DNA of 64,000 nt, taken from Candidatus Eremiobacteraceae bacterium. GTDB taxonomy: Bacteria; Vulcanimicrobiota; Vulcanimicrobiia; Eremiobacterales; Eremiobacteraceae. Position 1 is the first letter of the stretch. Every line of letters begins with the position of its first letter. Shown here piece by piece: positions 1-8,619 of this stretch. The notes below the pieces were generated by a model. The model did not search any database. It worked only from the letters and a program-made list of their open reading frames with translations, and had not been told where the DNA came from. Both the position numbers and the translations under genes were made by a program. The DNA is taken from positions 1 to 64,000 of the forward strand of contig DATCBN010000050.1 in NCBI GenBank assembly GCA_036511855.1, in the 5' to 3' direction.

Positions 1-370
1 CGAGGGCGTTGGCGAGCGTCGAGCCGCCTTCCACATCGCGACGGATCGCGATGAGGATGGGCTTGAGTTGCGCATCTTCAGTCTGTACGCTCAGGACGTC
101 GAGGCAGCGGACCATGGCGAGGCCGGCATTGATCATCGTCGCGAATTGGCGCGAGAAGACGACGAGCGACTGCTCGCCGACGCCCCGGAACTTCCCGATG
201 ACGGAATTCAGGTCGGCGTTAAGAACACCGCCGCCCTTTTGGGTGATGCCGGTGACGTAGTAGTTCATCTCGCGGAGCTTGGACCGCAGAACGCGTTCGT
301 TCTCCGCTTCGATGACGCCGTTGACGGTTTTTCCCGATGCGTCTTTCGCTTGATATGCGAAACTAGGCAT
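1..370 (-). CDS. pilC: Type IV pilus inner-membrane platform protein PilC, N-terminal part
   Basis: Only the first 123 codons are in the window; the gene runs off the left edge. The start of the protein (MPSFAYQAKDASGK, then an IEAENE stretch) is the usual N-terminus of GspF/PilC proteins, followed by the first cytoplasmic helical domain with the FSRQFATMINAG motif. PilC is the inner-membrane platform on which the extension and retraction ATPases act. A GGAG Shine-Dalgarno lies about 10 bases before the ATG. The pilT gene and a 23-codon ORF lie directly upstream on the same strand, so this looks like the end of a pilus operon. The family call is firm; the C-terminal membrane domains cannot be seen. 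Confidence 0.9.
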   Translation of the reverse strand, partial: MPSFAYQAKDASGKTVNGVIEAENERVLRSKLREMNYYVTGITQKGGGVLNADLNSVIGKFRGVGEQSLVVFSRQFATMINAGLAMVRCLDVLSVQTEDAQLKPILIAIRRDVEGGSTLANAL

Positions 371-388
371 TGATATTTTTCTCCAGGG

Positions 389-460
389 TTAGAGTTGCGT
401 GTGCTCGCCTACAAGCAAGATCACGAGCAGGACGAGTATCCAGAGCAATGACATCTGCAT
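389..460 (-). CDS. 23-residue single-span membrane microprotein between pilT and pilC
   Basis: A short ORF reads MQMSLLWILVLLVILLVGEH and then TQL before a TAA stop. It is one uninterrupted hydrophobic helix with a short polar tail, so insertion in the inner membrane is likely. A clear GGAG ribosome site sits 8 bases before the ATG, the 11-base gap to pilT is typical of coupled genes, and the pilC ribosome site begins right after the stop. These signals argue for real translation. Function is unknown; its position suggests an accessory subunit of the pilus motor/platform or a spacer peptide that couples pilT and pilC translation. It is too short for most gene finders. Confidence 0.6.
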   Translation of the reverse strand: MQMSLLWILVLLVILLVGEHTQL

Positions 461-471
461 GTGGTGTCTCC

Positions 472-1560
472 TTACACTCCCTCGATGAGCTTCCGCAGCT
501 CTTCGGGATGCATCGAGGCGTTCAATGCCTCTTCAGCGGTGATCATATGTTTGCGCACGAGATCGCGCAGCGACATGTCAAATGTCTGCATGTGCATGAT
601 GCGGCTCGTGACGATCGCGTTGTGGATCTGGTGGGTCTTGTTCTCGCGAATGAGGTTGCGGATGGCCGGGGTGGCGATCATGACCTCGGCTGCGGGCACC
701 CGGCCGACGCCGGATGCATGCGGGAGGAGCCGCAGACAGACGACGGCCTCGATGACCGAGGCCATCTGTACGCGGATCTGTTGTTGTTGGTGTGAGGGGA
801 ACACGTCGACGATGCGGTCGATGGTCTGAGCGGCGTCGGACGTGTGCAGGGTGGCGAAGACCAAGTGGCCGGTCTCGGCGATGGTCAACGTGGTGGCGAT
901 GGTGTCCATGTCGCGCATTTCGCCGACCATCACGACGTCGGGATCCTCACGGAGCGCGGCGCGCAGGGCATTGGCGAAGCTGTAGGAGTCGTGTCCGATC
1001 TCGCGCTGGTTCACCATGGACATCTTGTGGTAGTGCAGATACTCGATCGGATCTTCCATGGTCAGGATGTGACGCGCCATCGTTTGATTGATGACGTCGA
1101 CCATGGACGCGAGGGCGGTGGACTTACCCGAACCGGTGGGCCCGGTCACGAGTATGAGCCCGTGCGGTCTGGCCACGAGGTCGGCCATGACGGGCGGCAG
1201 ATTCAAACTGGAAAGAGGAGGGACGGTGGACGGGATCGCGCGCAACACGGAGCCGATGACGCCCCGCTGCTTGAACGCATTGATACGGAAACGTCCGAAG
1301 CCTTTCAACCCGTGCGAGAAGTCGAGCTCGAGATTCTTCTCGAAGCGCTCTTTCTGCGAATCGGTCAAAATGCTATAGACGAGCTTCTTCATCTCGTCGG
1401 GATTGAGTTTCGGGAACTCCGTGGGTGTGAGACGACCGTCGATGCGCAGCATCGGTGGCAACCCCACGCACATGTGCAGATCTGATGCGCCTCGTTCGAT
1501 AGTGACGCGCATCAATTCGTCCATGCGGACGCCGAGCAGGTCGGTTACATTTGTTGCCAT
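472..1560 (-). CDS. pilT: Type IV pilus retraction ATPase PilT
   Basis: Hexameric AAA-type secretion ATPase that powers pilus retraction at the inner membrane. Seen: the N-terminal GASDLHM segment, Walker A GPTGSGKST at about residues 140-148, a Walker B region in EDPDVVMVGEMRD, and the HLVFATLHTSDA His box typical of PilT. The length of about 362 residues is normal. The ATG at 1560 is chosen because it aligns with the family N-terminus; an in-frame GTG at 1614, four bases after the stop of the preceding glycosyltransferase, would add 18 residues. Neither start has a strong ribosome site. It is followed by a microprotein and pilC. PilB is not in the window. Confidence 0.95.
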   Translation of the reverse strand: MATNVTDLLGVRMDELMRVTIERGASDLHMCVGLPPMLRIDGRLTPTEFPKLNPDEMKKLVYSILTDSQKERFEKNLELDFSHGLKGFGRFRINAFKQRGVIGSVLRAIPSTVPPLSSLNLPPVMADLVARPHGLILVTGPTGSGKSTALASMVDVINQTMARHILTMEDPIEYLHYHKMSMVNQREIGHDSYSFANALRAALREDPDVVMVGEMRDMDTIATTLTIAETGHLVFATLHTSDAAQTIDRIVDVFPSHQQQQIRVQMASVIEAVVCLRLLPHASGVGRVPAAEVMIATPAIRNLIRENKTHQIHNAIVTSRIMHMQTFDMSLRDLVRKHMITAEEALNASMHPEELRKLIEGV

Positions 1561-1617
1561 GAAATCGTTTCGCTCACCGTGTCCCGCAAGGAATGGAGCA
1601 GTAGCATTCGCCACTTG

Positions 1618-3108
1618 CTATTCTATCGGCACATCAGGTCCCGGATGTAACCCCTCGGGCGACCATCGTGGCAGCACTCGAGCCGCAACGATCGGGAGCA
1701 CAAGTATGGCGATCGCCGCGATGACGAACAGCACATCATTAGCAGGCGATGGGACTACGCCCTCGTGCGCGTATCCAAGCAGTCCAAGCGCCGCGAACCA
1801 TCCGGCGTATACTCCCCACGCGCCGCGTCGGGCGGCAAACGGCGCGATCCATACGAGATACCAAGGATGCAAAGCGGGCATGATCCAGATCAGCGCAGCG
1901 ACCGGTCTACTCAGGTCAGACGCGGATTGTCTGCGGGCGTATCGCGCGACCGACACCGCGAAGACAGCAGCGAACGCGGCGAGCAATGCGAACTGTATCG
2001 CGCGCGGCCACGTGATGAGCCCGAGGTATGGCAGAACCGGCAGCCATGACGCGATCGGCGCGCCGGATTCACCGCCGCGTATGAACGGCAATGCTGCGAG
2101 CCAGTTGAGCGACATCATGAGCGAACTGCCGATCGCCGCCGCACTGTGCGCGGCAGCAGACCCGAATGTGAAGGGGCGCGAGCATAGCCACGGCAGCGCG
2201 ACGGCTAGACAGGTCAGCAAGATTCCGGCCATCCGGTTGGATTTCGCGGCGCGGATCACGAGAAACGGCAGTGCGACCAACGCTACGTACTTCACCGCGA
2301 TCGATGCGCCGATCAACAATCCGGCGACCAACGGATATTCGTCGACCAGTGCGAACGCCCACACCGCGGGAGCGACCATCAACAGATCGTTGTGCCCGCC
2401 GATGCCCGCCTCGAACAGAATGACGGGATGGAACGCATACGCGGCGAGCCGGCGCGTGCGTTGCGGCGCGTCAAGTTTGCGCAGCATGCGCGCGAGGCCG
2501 AACGCGGTGACTATCGCGGCGGCAAGTCCGATGGCCCGCCACGTCCACAACTGTGTGCGCACGTCGAGGGCCGACTCCAATTTGGCGATGGCGCCCGCGA
2601 ATATCGTGAATCCTGGCCCGTACGGATCGCCAAACGGCGGATTGTGCAGCAGCGCGTAGAGCCGCGACATCGTCTCGTCTGCCACCTGAATCGGCGCGGC
2701 GAGGTCGTACGGATTGATGCCGAAGACACCGTAGAGGCGCCCGTATGCGACGTAGTAGTACGGATCGATCGAAAGCTGCACGGAAAAAAATGTGAGCGCA
2801 AGTCCGGCGATCGCGAGTCCGGCGATGATCCACATCGGTCCGCCGCCATTTTCGCAGGCTGCGATGTTGGTCAGCCGCGCGCCGAGAACGCATATGAGCA
2901 GGATGACCGCCCAGATCGCGCCGAGCACCTGCCATCCGGCCGCGAGCTGCACGACGGGCATGGGCTGCGCCAAACCCAGCAGATAGTAGGCGTCGTGGCC
3001 GCTGCCTGCCGCCGGTACGGAATGTTGCGCGATCACCCACACGAGCGCGGAGCCTGCGAGAGCGACGACCGCCATGATGGCGATGAGACCCGACGCGCGC
3101 AGATTCAT
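1618..3108 (-). CDS. Polytopic mannosyltransferase of the MptB/GT87-like GT-C type
   Basis: A protein of 496 residues with about a dozen hydrophobic segments beginning right after MNLRASG. It resembles polyprenol-phosphate-mannose-dependent alpha-1,6-mannosyltransferases (MptB/DUF2029 class): there is an external loop with YYYVAYGRLYGVFGINPY, a FGDPYGPGFTIFAG motif and GGHNDLLM, all shared with the next gene. The ATG overlaps the upstream stop as ATGA, so the two genes are translationally coupled. The frame stays open upstream of the ATG, but that part overlaps the other gene in a different frame and looks like noise. The acceptor is unknown; a lipid-linked or envelope glycan is inferred. Confidence 0.8.
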   Translation of the reverse strand: MNLRASGLIAIMAVVALAGSALVWVIAQHSVPAAGSGHDAYYLLGLAQPMPVVQLAAGWQVLGAIWAVILLICVLGARLTNIAACENGGGPMWIIAGLAIAGLALTFFSVQLSIDPYYYVAYGRLYGVFGINPYDLAAPIQVADETMSRLYALLHNPPFGDPYGPGFTIFAGAIAKLESALDVRTQLWTWRAIGLAAAIVTAFGLARMLRKLDAPQRTRRLAAYAFHPVILFEAGIGGHNDLLMVAPAVWAFALVDEYPLVAGLLIGASIAVKYVALVALPFLVIRAAKSNRMAGILLTCLAVALPWLCSRPFTFGSAAAHSAAAIGSSLMMSLNWLAALPFIRGGESGAPIASWLPVLPYLGLITWPRAIQFALLAAFAAVFAVSVARYARRQSASDLSRPVAALIWIMPALHPWYLVWIAPFAARRGAWGVYAGWFAALGLLGYAHEGVVPSPANDVLFVIAAIAILVLPIVAARVLPRWSPEGLHPGPDVPIE

Positions 3109-4562
3109 GCGATTCTCCGCCGGCGTCGATCGGCGACGACGATCACCGGCACGGCCAAGAACACCACGCACGCCGCGATCGGCACCCAGAACAGCGACGC
3201 CGGCGCCGCGATGCCGTCGAGCACGTACACGCCGAGCAGCAGCGCGCCGTACCACCAAGCATAGACGCCCCACGCGCCGCCCGACGCCGTGGCGGGCAAA
3301 ACCCACAACCCGTACCAGGGATGCATCGATGAGATCGACCACAAGAACGCCGTGTACGTGCGCCAGATCTCGCCGATGCGCGGCCGCAATACGTAACGCA
3401 CGATCGAGATGGCGGCCACGACAAGGAATACCGCAAGGACCGCGACCTGGACGAGACGCGGCCACGACGCGGTGCCGAACATCGGCAACTGCGGCAGCCA
3501 CGCAAACGCCGGGCCCGACGCGACGCCGGCAGCGAAGAGCGGAATATTCACCAGCCAATCCGGCGACATGGAAAAGGCGTTGCCCAACAGCGCGGCGTTA
3601 CCACCCGCCCCGCCCGGCGTCGCGAACGCCCGGCCGCACAACCACGGCACGGCGAGCGAGACCGCGCCGGCAGCGATCCACGCGACGCCGTGCTTTCGCG
3701 CGATTCGTTTCAACAGGAACGGCAACGCGATGAGTGCGGGAACCTTGATCGCGATTGCGGCGCCGGCGAGCAAGCCGGCGATCAACGGCAATTCGTCCGC
3801 CACGGCGAACGCCCAAAGTCCGGCCGCGAGCATCATCACGTCGTTGTGCGCGCCGACGGCGGATTCATAAAGCGCCAGCGGATGCAGACCAAACGCGCCC
3901 GCGCGCCGGCTCGCGTTTTCGGGCCCGAGCGAGCGCAGCGAATAGGCGATGGCCGCTGTGGCCGCGACGAGCGAAGCGACCGCGACCGCACGGAACGACC
4001 ATGCCGCAACCAAGAGGCTTGCGCCGCTTTCAACTCGGCCGAGCAGCCCGGCGAGGATCGTCCAAAGCGGTCCGTACGGATCGCTGAACGGCATTGTGCT
4101 CAAAAACGGCAAGATCGGCCCGATGACCGGATCGGCGGACGTGAGCGGATGCGTGATGGCATATGGATTGACGCCGAAATGTCCGTAGAGCCGGCTGTAG
4201 ATGACGTATGCGTACATATCGCCCGATTGGACGATCGGGAAGAGCGAGAGCACTGCCGCAACACCCACCTGAACGCCGATGAGCCAGCGAAGCGCTCTGC
4301 GGCCCGCACCTGCCAGGGAACGCAAGAAGTACACGCTCGCGCAGGCGAGCGCGGCCAACATCGCCCACACCGTGAGAACCACGTTCCAGCCCGGCGCCGC
4401 TTGCTGCACGACGTGGATCGGCAAGCGGTAGCCCCCGAGGTAATTCCCGTGTTGGAATGCGTCGTAGAAATAGATGGTCTTTGACGCAGCGAACCCTGCT
4501 GCGACGGCGCCGGCCGCTGCTATCGCCGCAAACGCGACGGCGATGCCCATGCGTGACTTCAT
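3105..4562 (-). CDS. Polytopic mannosyltransferase, MptB/GT87-like paralogue
   Basis: A paralogue of the gene it overlaps downstream. It has 485 residues, an N-terminal signal-anchor and some 12 hydrophobic helices. The same landmarks appear: YSRLYGHFGVNPYAITHP, a FSDPYGPLWTILAG motif, GAHNDVMML and, near the C-terminus, SSMHPWYGLWVLP. This matches GT-C enzymes that use a polyprenyl-phosphate sugar on the outer face of the cytoplasmic membrane. It starts with ATGA overlap against the larger glycosyltransferase upstream. The tandem copies suggest two successive linkages of one glycan, possibly pilus- or envelope-related because pilT and pilC follow; that link is inference. Confidence 0.8.
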   Translation of the reverse strand: MKSRMGIAVAFAAIAAAGAVAAGFAASKTIYFYDAFQHGNYLGGYRLPIHVVQQAAPGWNVVLTVWAMLAALACASVYFLRSLAGAGRRALRWLIGVQVGVAAVLSLFPIVQSGDMYAYVIYSRLYGHFGVNPYAITHPLTSADPVIGPILPFLSTMPFSDPYGPLWTILAGLLGRVESGASLLVAAWSFRAVAVASLVAATAAIAYSLRSLGPENASRRAGAFGLHPLALYESAVGAHNDVMMLAAGLWAFAVADELPLIAGLLAGAAIAIKVPALIALPFLLKRIARKHGVAWIAAGAVSLAVPWLCGRAFATPGGAGGNAALLGNAFSMSPDWLVNIPLFAAGVASGPAFAWLPQLPMFGTASWPRLVQVAVLAVFLVVAAISIVRYVLRPRIGEIWRTYTAFLWSISSMHPWYGLWVLPATASGGAWGVYAWWYGALLLGVYVLDGIAAPASLFWVPIAACVVFLAVPVIVVADRRRRRIA

Positions 4563-6445
4563 CGCATCGCCCCTGACTGCGCGAACGCGTACACGATCAC
4601 ATCGTGCGCGGCGAAGACGCGCTTGATCGCGCCGGCGCGCTCATCGGCCGCGAGTACGGCCCAATCGATCTCCACCGGCGTGCGCGCGAGGTAGGCCGGG
4701 TTTGCGTCGACGATAATGAATTCGACCCGGTCCATCCTCAAGGCGCCGTAGCGGGTCGCGGGCGAAGTCGACCAATCGAGCCGCCATTGCGTTTGATAGT
4801 ACGGGTTGAGATCGACGGCCGCCGCTCCCAGATAATACGAACGCACGTCATCGAGCGATGCGATGCGCGCGCCGGGCGCGAGCCGATCGAGCGCCCACGC
4901 ACCGGCATCGTAGCTTTCGAGGCGGCCCGACAGATACTGTGCACCGGTCTGCGCGCCCGTGATGTACGCGAAACCCGGCGCGAGACTGTTGCTCGCATCG
5001 CGGCCCGGCTTCGGCAGCCAGTTGAGCGTGACACTTGCTGCCGCCAGAACGAGCAGCGCCCAACTGACCGCAGGTCTGTGACGCTCCGAGAGTGCGTCGA
5101 GTCCGGCGGCCGCCGCTATGGCGTATGTCGCAAGACCCGTCATCAGAAAGCGCCATTGGCGGCTCGTCCAAAACCAGACCGTGACCAAGACGAGCGTCAG
5201 CACGGCGAACGGGCGCGCGCGCGGCACGAAAAACGCGGCCGCGAACAACACCGCTGCAAGCCGCAGCGCGTATCCTTGATCGCCGCAGAAGACCTGCGGC
5301 TGCGTGAGCAATCGCCACGGCAACAATGCGAAATCGCCGGGCGTCGCGTGTCCACCGCACCAGTCGCGCGTCATCGAAACGTAGCGCGCAGCGAATTCGC
5401 GTGCCTCGGCCGTGTGCCCTAAGATGCCGCTCGCGAATGGATAGACCGGATCGCCGGTAAGCGCGAACGTCCGGACGTACCATCCGCCGGCGACGACCGC
5501 ACACGATGCGATGGCCGCCGCGGTCGCGCGGACGCGAACGGGCGGCGCGCTCCGCCATGCCACGATCGCGATGGCAATGGCCGCTATGCCGAGGCCGGGA
5601 AACTTGATCGCTGCTGCGGCGCCCGCAAAAAAACCGATCGCCACTGCGGTGCGCGCGTCGAGATCGCGCTCTGTCAACGCAACGCCGAGCGCGCCGAGCG
5701 CGACAAGCGCGAACGGCACGTCCACGTAGAACGCGGGTGAAATCCAAAGCCAAAGGCTCGAAGAGGCGACAAGCGCACAGGTCAGCGGCCCGCTGCCGGC
5801 GCGCGCGCGTTCGGCGAGCGTACCCGCCATCAGCGAAAGCGCGATGCCTGCACCGAGCGAGGCAAATGTCGCGCCGGCGGACCCGGCGAGAGCGAAGACG
5901 GGCAGCGCTGCCGCTTCAGCGAGAAGCGGAAATGCGGACTGCGCGAGGTTTGGATCGAAGGCGAGCGTGCTGCGCGCGAGCGCTGCCGCCGCGATCGGCA
6001 GGTGATAGGCAAGCGGGTCCCAGTCGACGACCGGCAGCGCGGCGGCGACCGCGGCGGTCAGCCAAGCCGCGCACGCGATGATCCACGCCGTCTTATCGAG
6101 CGCGCCCGCGTTCGAAAATGATTGCGCGACATCGCGAAGGCTGCTGCGCCACCCACGCGCGTGGGGAATCGCGAACGCGAGCGCGATGGCGAGCACGATC
6201 GTCAAGCTTACTGCGGAAAGCGCGTGGAAGAGCGCGAGCAGCGCCGCGGTTGAACCGATCAAAACGTACCCGGCGGGCGCGGCAAATACCCGGCGCTCTT
6301 GCGGCGGTAGGCGATTCAACATCGCGCCGGCAACCCAGCCGCCCACCGCGCCGGCAGCCGTCCAGAGCAGTGCGCTGGTCACGATTCCTGCCGCCAACCG
6401 GGCGGCGAACGAACCGGAATCGAGGATCGCCCCGAATACGCTCAC
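4559..6445 (-). CDS. Large polytopic GT-C glycosyltransferase (ArnT/PMT-like)
   Basis: An integral membrane protein of 628 residues and first gene of the minus-strand run into pilT. The region VVDWDPLAYHLPIAAAAL provides the first-loop acidic residue expected in GT-C enzymes, followed by many alternating hydrophobic helices and a C-terminal soluble region (roughly residues 480-628) of the kind found in dolichyl/undecaprenyl-phosphate sugar transferases. It likely transfers a lipid-linked sugar in the periplasm. Its stop overlaps the next start (ATGA). Its own promoter should lie in the divergent gap 6446-6631 shared with the plus-strand GT2, but I see no convincing -35/-10 pair there. Sugar and acceptor unknown. 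Confidence 0.75.
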   Translation of the reverse strand: MSVFGAILDSGSFAARLAAGIVTSALLWTAAGAVGGWVAGAMLNRLPPQERRVFAAPAGYVLIGSTAALLALFHALSAVSLTIVLAIALAFAIPHARGWRSSLRDVAQSFSNAGALDKTAWIIACAAWLTAAVAAALPVVDWDPLAYHLPIAAAALARSTLAFDPNLAQSAFPLLAEAAALPVFALAGSAGATFASLGAGIALSLMAGTLAERARAGSGPLTCALVASSSLWLWISPAFYVDVPFALVALGALGVALTERDLDARTAVAIGFFAGAAAAIKFPGLGIAAIAIAIVAWRSAPPVRVRATAAAIASCAVVAGGWYVRTFALTGDPVYPFASGILGHTAEAREFAARYVSMTRDWCGGHATPGDFALLPWRLLTQPQVFCGDQGYALRLAAVLFAAAFFVPRARPFAVLTLVLVTVWFWTSRQWRFLMTGLATYAIAAAAGLDALSERHRPAVSWALLVLAAASVTLNWLPKPGRDASNSLAPGFAYITGAQTGAQYLSGRLESYDAGAWALDRLAPGARIASLDDVRSYYLGAAAVDLNPYYQTQWRLDWSTSPATRYGALRMDRVEFIIVDANPAYLARTPVEIDWAVLAADERAGAIKRVFAAHDVIVYAFAQSGAMR

Positions 6446-6631
6446 AAGGATATCTTCGGACGCCCGGATGTATTTCCGCGCAATCGGCCGGTCGCGAGAG
6501 CCGTCCCGTAGCGCTCCGGCCCGGTCGGCCCGGCTCGGCGCGGAGCCCGTGCGGCCAAGGCTTTGCTCGTGCCGATAACCACTCTAGAGACAGCAATCGC
6601 CGCCTTCGGGCAAGGGACGCCGTTCGCAAAA

Positions 6632-7558
6632 ATGGACCGCCAGATCGCCATCGGCGTCATGGCCTTCAACGAAGAAGGCAACATCGCGCGCCTGCTCGAC
6701 AGCATCCTATGCCAGACAGCATACGATGATATCAATCGCGTGGTCGTGATCGCAAGCGGGTGCACCGACCGCACGTGTCCCATCGTCGAACGGTATGCGG
6801 CGGAGCATCCGAAGATCCACCTCGTCACCGAACCGGAGCGCGGGGGTAAAGTGCGGGCGATCAACACGTTCTTCGCACTCGCACCCGAACCAATCTTGCT
6901 CGTGTCGTCCGCGGACCTCATCTTCGAACCTCAGACGGTCGCCGCGTTGACCGCTCCCCTGGCAGACCCCGCTGTCGGTATGGTGGGCAGCCATCCGGTA
7001 CCGCTCAATTCCGCAGACGATTTCATCGGCTTCACCGTCCAATTGATGTGGCAGCTGCATCACGAAGTCTCGCTCCGCAATCCGAAGATGGGCGAATTGA
7101 TCGCCTTCCGCAACGTCTTCCGGGGACTCAACCCCGATACGGCCGCCGACGAAGTGCAGATCGAGCACGGCGTGAGGTCCGTCGGCTACGAGATCCGCTA
7201 TGCGCCGGACGCGATCGTCCACAATCGCGGTCCGGAAACGCTGAGCGATTTCATAGCGCAGCGCACGCGCTGGATCGCATTCAATATGCGGATACAGCGC
7301 GTACATCGCCTGCCCGTTTCCACTCTGACCGCGACACCGCTGCTCGAGGCGATGGTCGCATACGTCCGCAGAGAGCGGCCTCGTTGGGACTGGCTCGTCG
7401 GTGCGGCGCTGCTCGAAATGTATTGTCGCGTGCGCGCGACCATTGAATATTCGCGCTGGAACTCAGGAACGTCGGGCAGCTGGACTCCGGTGGCGTCCAC
7501 GAAACGGCTCGTCCATGACGCCGATCCAAACCACGCGCACGCCGGCATTCACTCTTAG
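6632..7558 (+). CDS. Glycosyltransferase family 2 with QxxRW motif
   Basis: Cytoplasmic GT-A fold glycosyltransferase. Seen: the N-terminal IAIGVMAFNEEGNIARLLDS, the nucleotide-binding IASGCTDRT turn, SSADLIFEP as the DxD-like region, EVQIEH as the catalytic acid segment and QRTRWI as the QxxRW motif of processive enzymes. No transmembrane helix is evident, unlike typical membrane synthases. The ATG at 6632 fits the family N-terminus; a TTG at 6563 is in frame but adds a low-quality segment. It faces away from the pilus/glycosyltransferase operon and converges on the next GT2, sharing the TTAG at 7555-7558 as overlapping stop codons. Probably another step in surface glycan assembly. Confidence 0.8.
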   Translation: MDRQIAIGVMAFNEEGNIARLLDSILCQTAYDDINRVVVIASGCTDRTCPIVERYAAEHPKIHLVTEPERGGKVRAINTFFALAPEPILLVSSADLIFEPQTVAALTAPLADPAVGMVGSHPVPLNSADDFIGFTVQLMWQLHHEVSLRNPKMGELIAFRNVFRGLNPDTAADEVQIEHGVRSVGYEIRYAPDAIVHNRGPETLSDFIAQRTRWIAFNMRIQRVHRLPVSTLTATPLLEAMVAYVRRERPRWDWLVGAALLEMYCRVRATIEYSRWNSGTSGSWTPVASTKRLVHDADPNHAHAGIHS

Positions 7559-8619
7559 ACTTGCGCCGTTTCCAAAGCCGATAAAGCCTGCAGCGCGCGC
7601 TCGAACGAATCGCCACGCAGGGTCCGCTTCGCACGATCCGCCCGGATCCGGAGGCGCAGCCGCTCGGCGGCACGCAAGCCCGACCGGATGAAGGTCGACG
7701 CACGGCATAACCGGATGAGACACCCAAGCCAGAATGCGAGAACCGGCGCATCACCCCGTTCGCGCAGCCGCTGCGCCGCCTCGGCGGCCGTATCGTCCTC
7801 GCCGCGCACAAGGGCCTTGACGCAGACTTCGAGGAGCTTCAACCGTATCTGACCGCCGAGTCGTTCTCGAAGCGCGGCGCGCACGCCGGACGGAATGCGT
7901 GGGTCGGCGCACAGGTTCTCCATCATCACGGTCATGCCGGCAGCCACACGGGCGTCCTCGCGCGCCGACCCGGAGCCTGCGTGGTGCGTGTATACCGCGC
8001 ACGGTTCGAACGAGACGGACACGGGAAATCGGGCAGCGATGCGCAGTTCGTAGTCGAGATCGCTCGGCGGACCAACCGCCGGATCGAGGAGCCCGACGTC
8101 GCGCAGCGCTTCGCGCCGGAATACGACCGCCGTCCACGTTGGATGGCGGTTGTCGAGCATCATGAACAAGCCGTCGGGCGGCGCGTATCGCCCTTCGCGC
8201 GGCCACCGCGCGATCGGGGCGTACCGGACCAAGCCCGCGTCATCCACCTCCACGGTCGAGCCGGCCGACAGATACGCGTCGGGATATGAGGCAAACCCGT
8301 TCATGCAGACTTCGTAGCAGTTCGGGAAAAGCGCGTCGTCGTCGGAGAGAAACGCGAAGTACGGCGTTTCGACGCGCTCCATCGCGTACAAGAAATTCTC
8401 AAAACCGCCGATATTGGTCTCGTGACGGTGGTACCGGACCCGCGCATCGCGCGCCGCGAACGTCCTTACGACTGCGGCGGTCTCGTCGTCGGATGCGTTG
8501 TCATAGACCCACAGCACGAGGTCGGCGTACGTTTGCGACAGTACGCTTGTGATAGCGCGCCGCAATAGGCGCGGGCGTGAGAACGTCGGGATGATCGCGG
8601 TTATGTTCGGCACGTTCAA
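7555..8619 (-). CDS. Glycosyltransferase family 2
   Basis: A GT-A enzyme of 354 residues at the downstream end of the CDP-sugar operon. The N-terminus ITAIIPTFSRPRLLRRAI and the FLSDDDALFP segment (acidic metal/nucleotide site) are typical GT2 features; the C-terminal third is Arg-rich and less conserved. Its ATG overlaps the DegT aminotransferase stop (ATGA), so it is cotranslated with sugar-modifying enzymes and very likely transfers the modified sugar made by them. Convergent with the plus-strand GT2 at its 3' end. Confidence 0.85.
   Translation of the reverse strand: MNVPNITAIIPTFSRPRLLRRAITSVLSQTYADLVLWVYDNASDDETAAVVRTFAARDARVRYHRHETNIGGFENFLYAMERVETPYFAFLSDDDALFPNCYEVCMNGFASYPDAYLSAGSTVEVDDAGLVRYAPIARWPREGRYAPPDGLFMMLDNRHPTWTAVVFRREALRDVGLLDPAVGPPSDLDYELRIAARFPVSVSFEPCAVYTHHAGSGSAREDARVAAGMTVMMENLCADPRIPSGVRAALRERLGGQIRLKLLEVCVKALVRGEDDTAAEAAQRLRERGDAPVLAFWLGCLIRLCRASTFIRSGLRAAERLRLRIRADRAKRTLRGDSFERALQALSALETAQV

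Noticed and set aside
844-1485. Long plus-strand ORF opposite pilT
   Set aside because: It is antisense to a well-supported gene, has no recognisable motif and reflects the high GC codon bias. The same holds for the other long ORFs antisense to rfbG, leuC, glpX and the acyl-CoA ligase.
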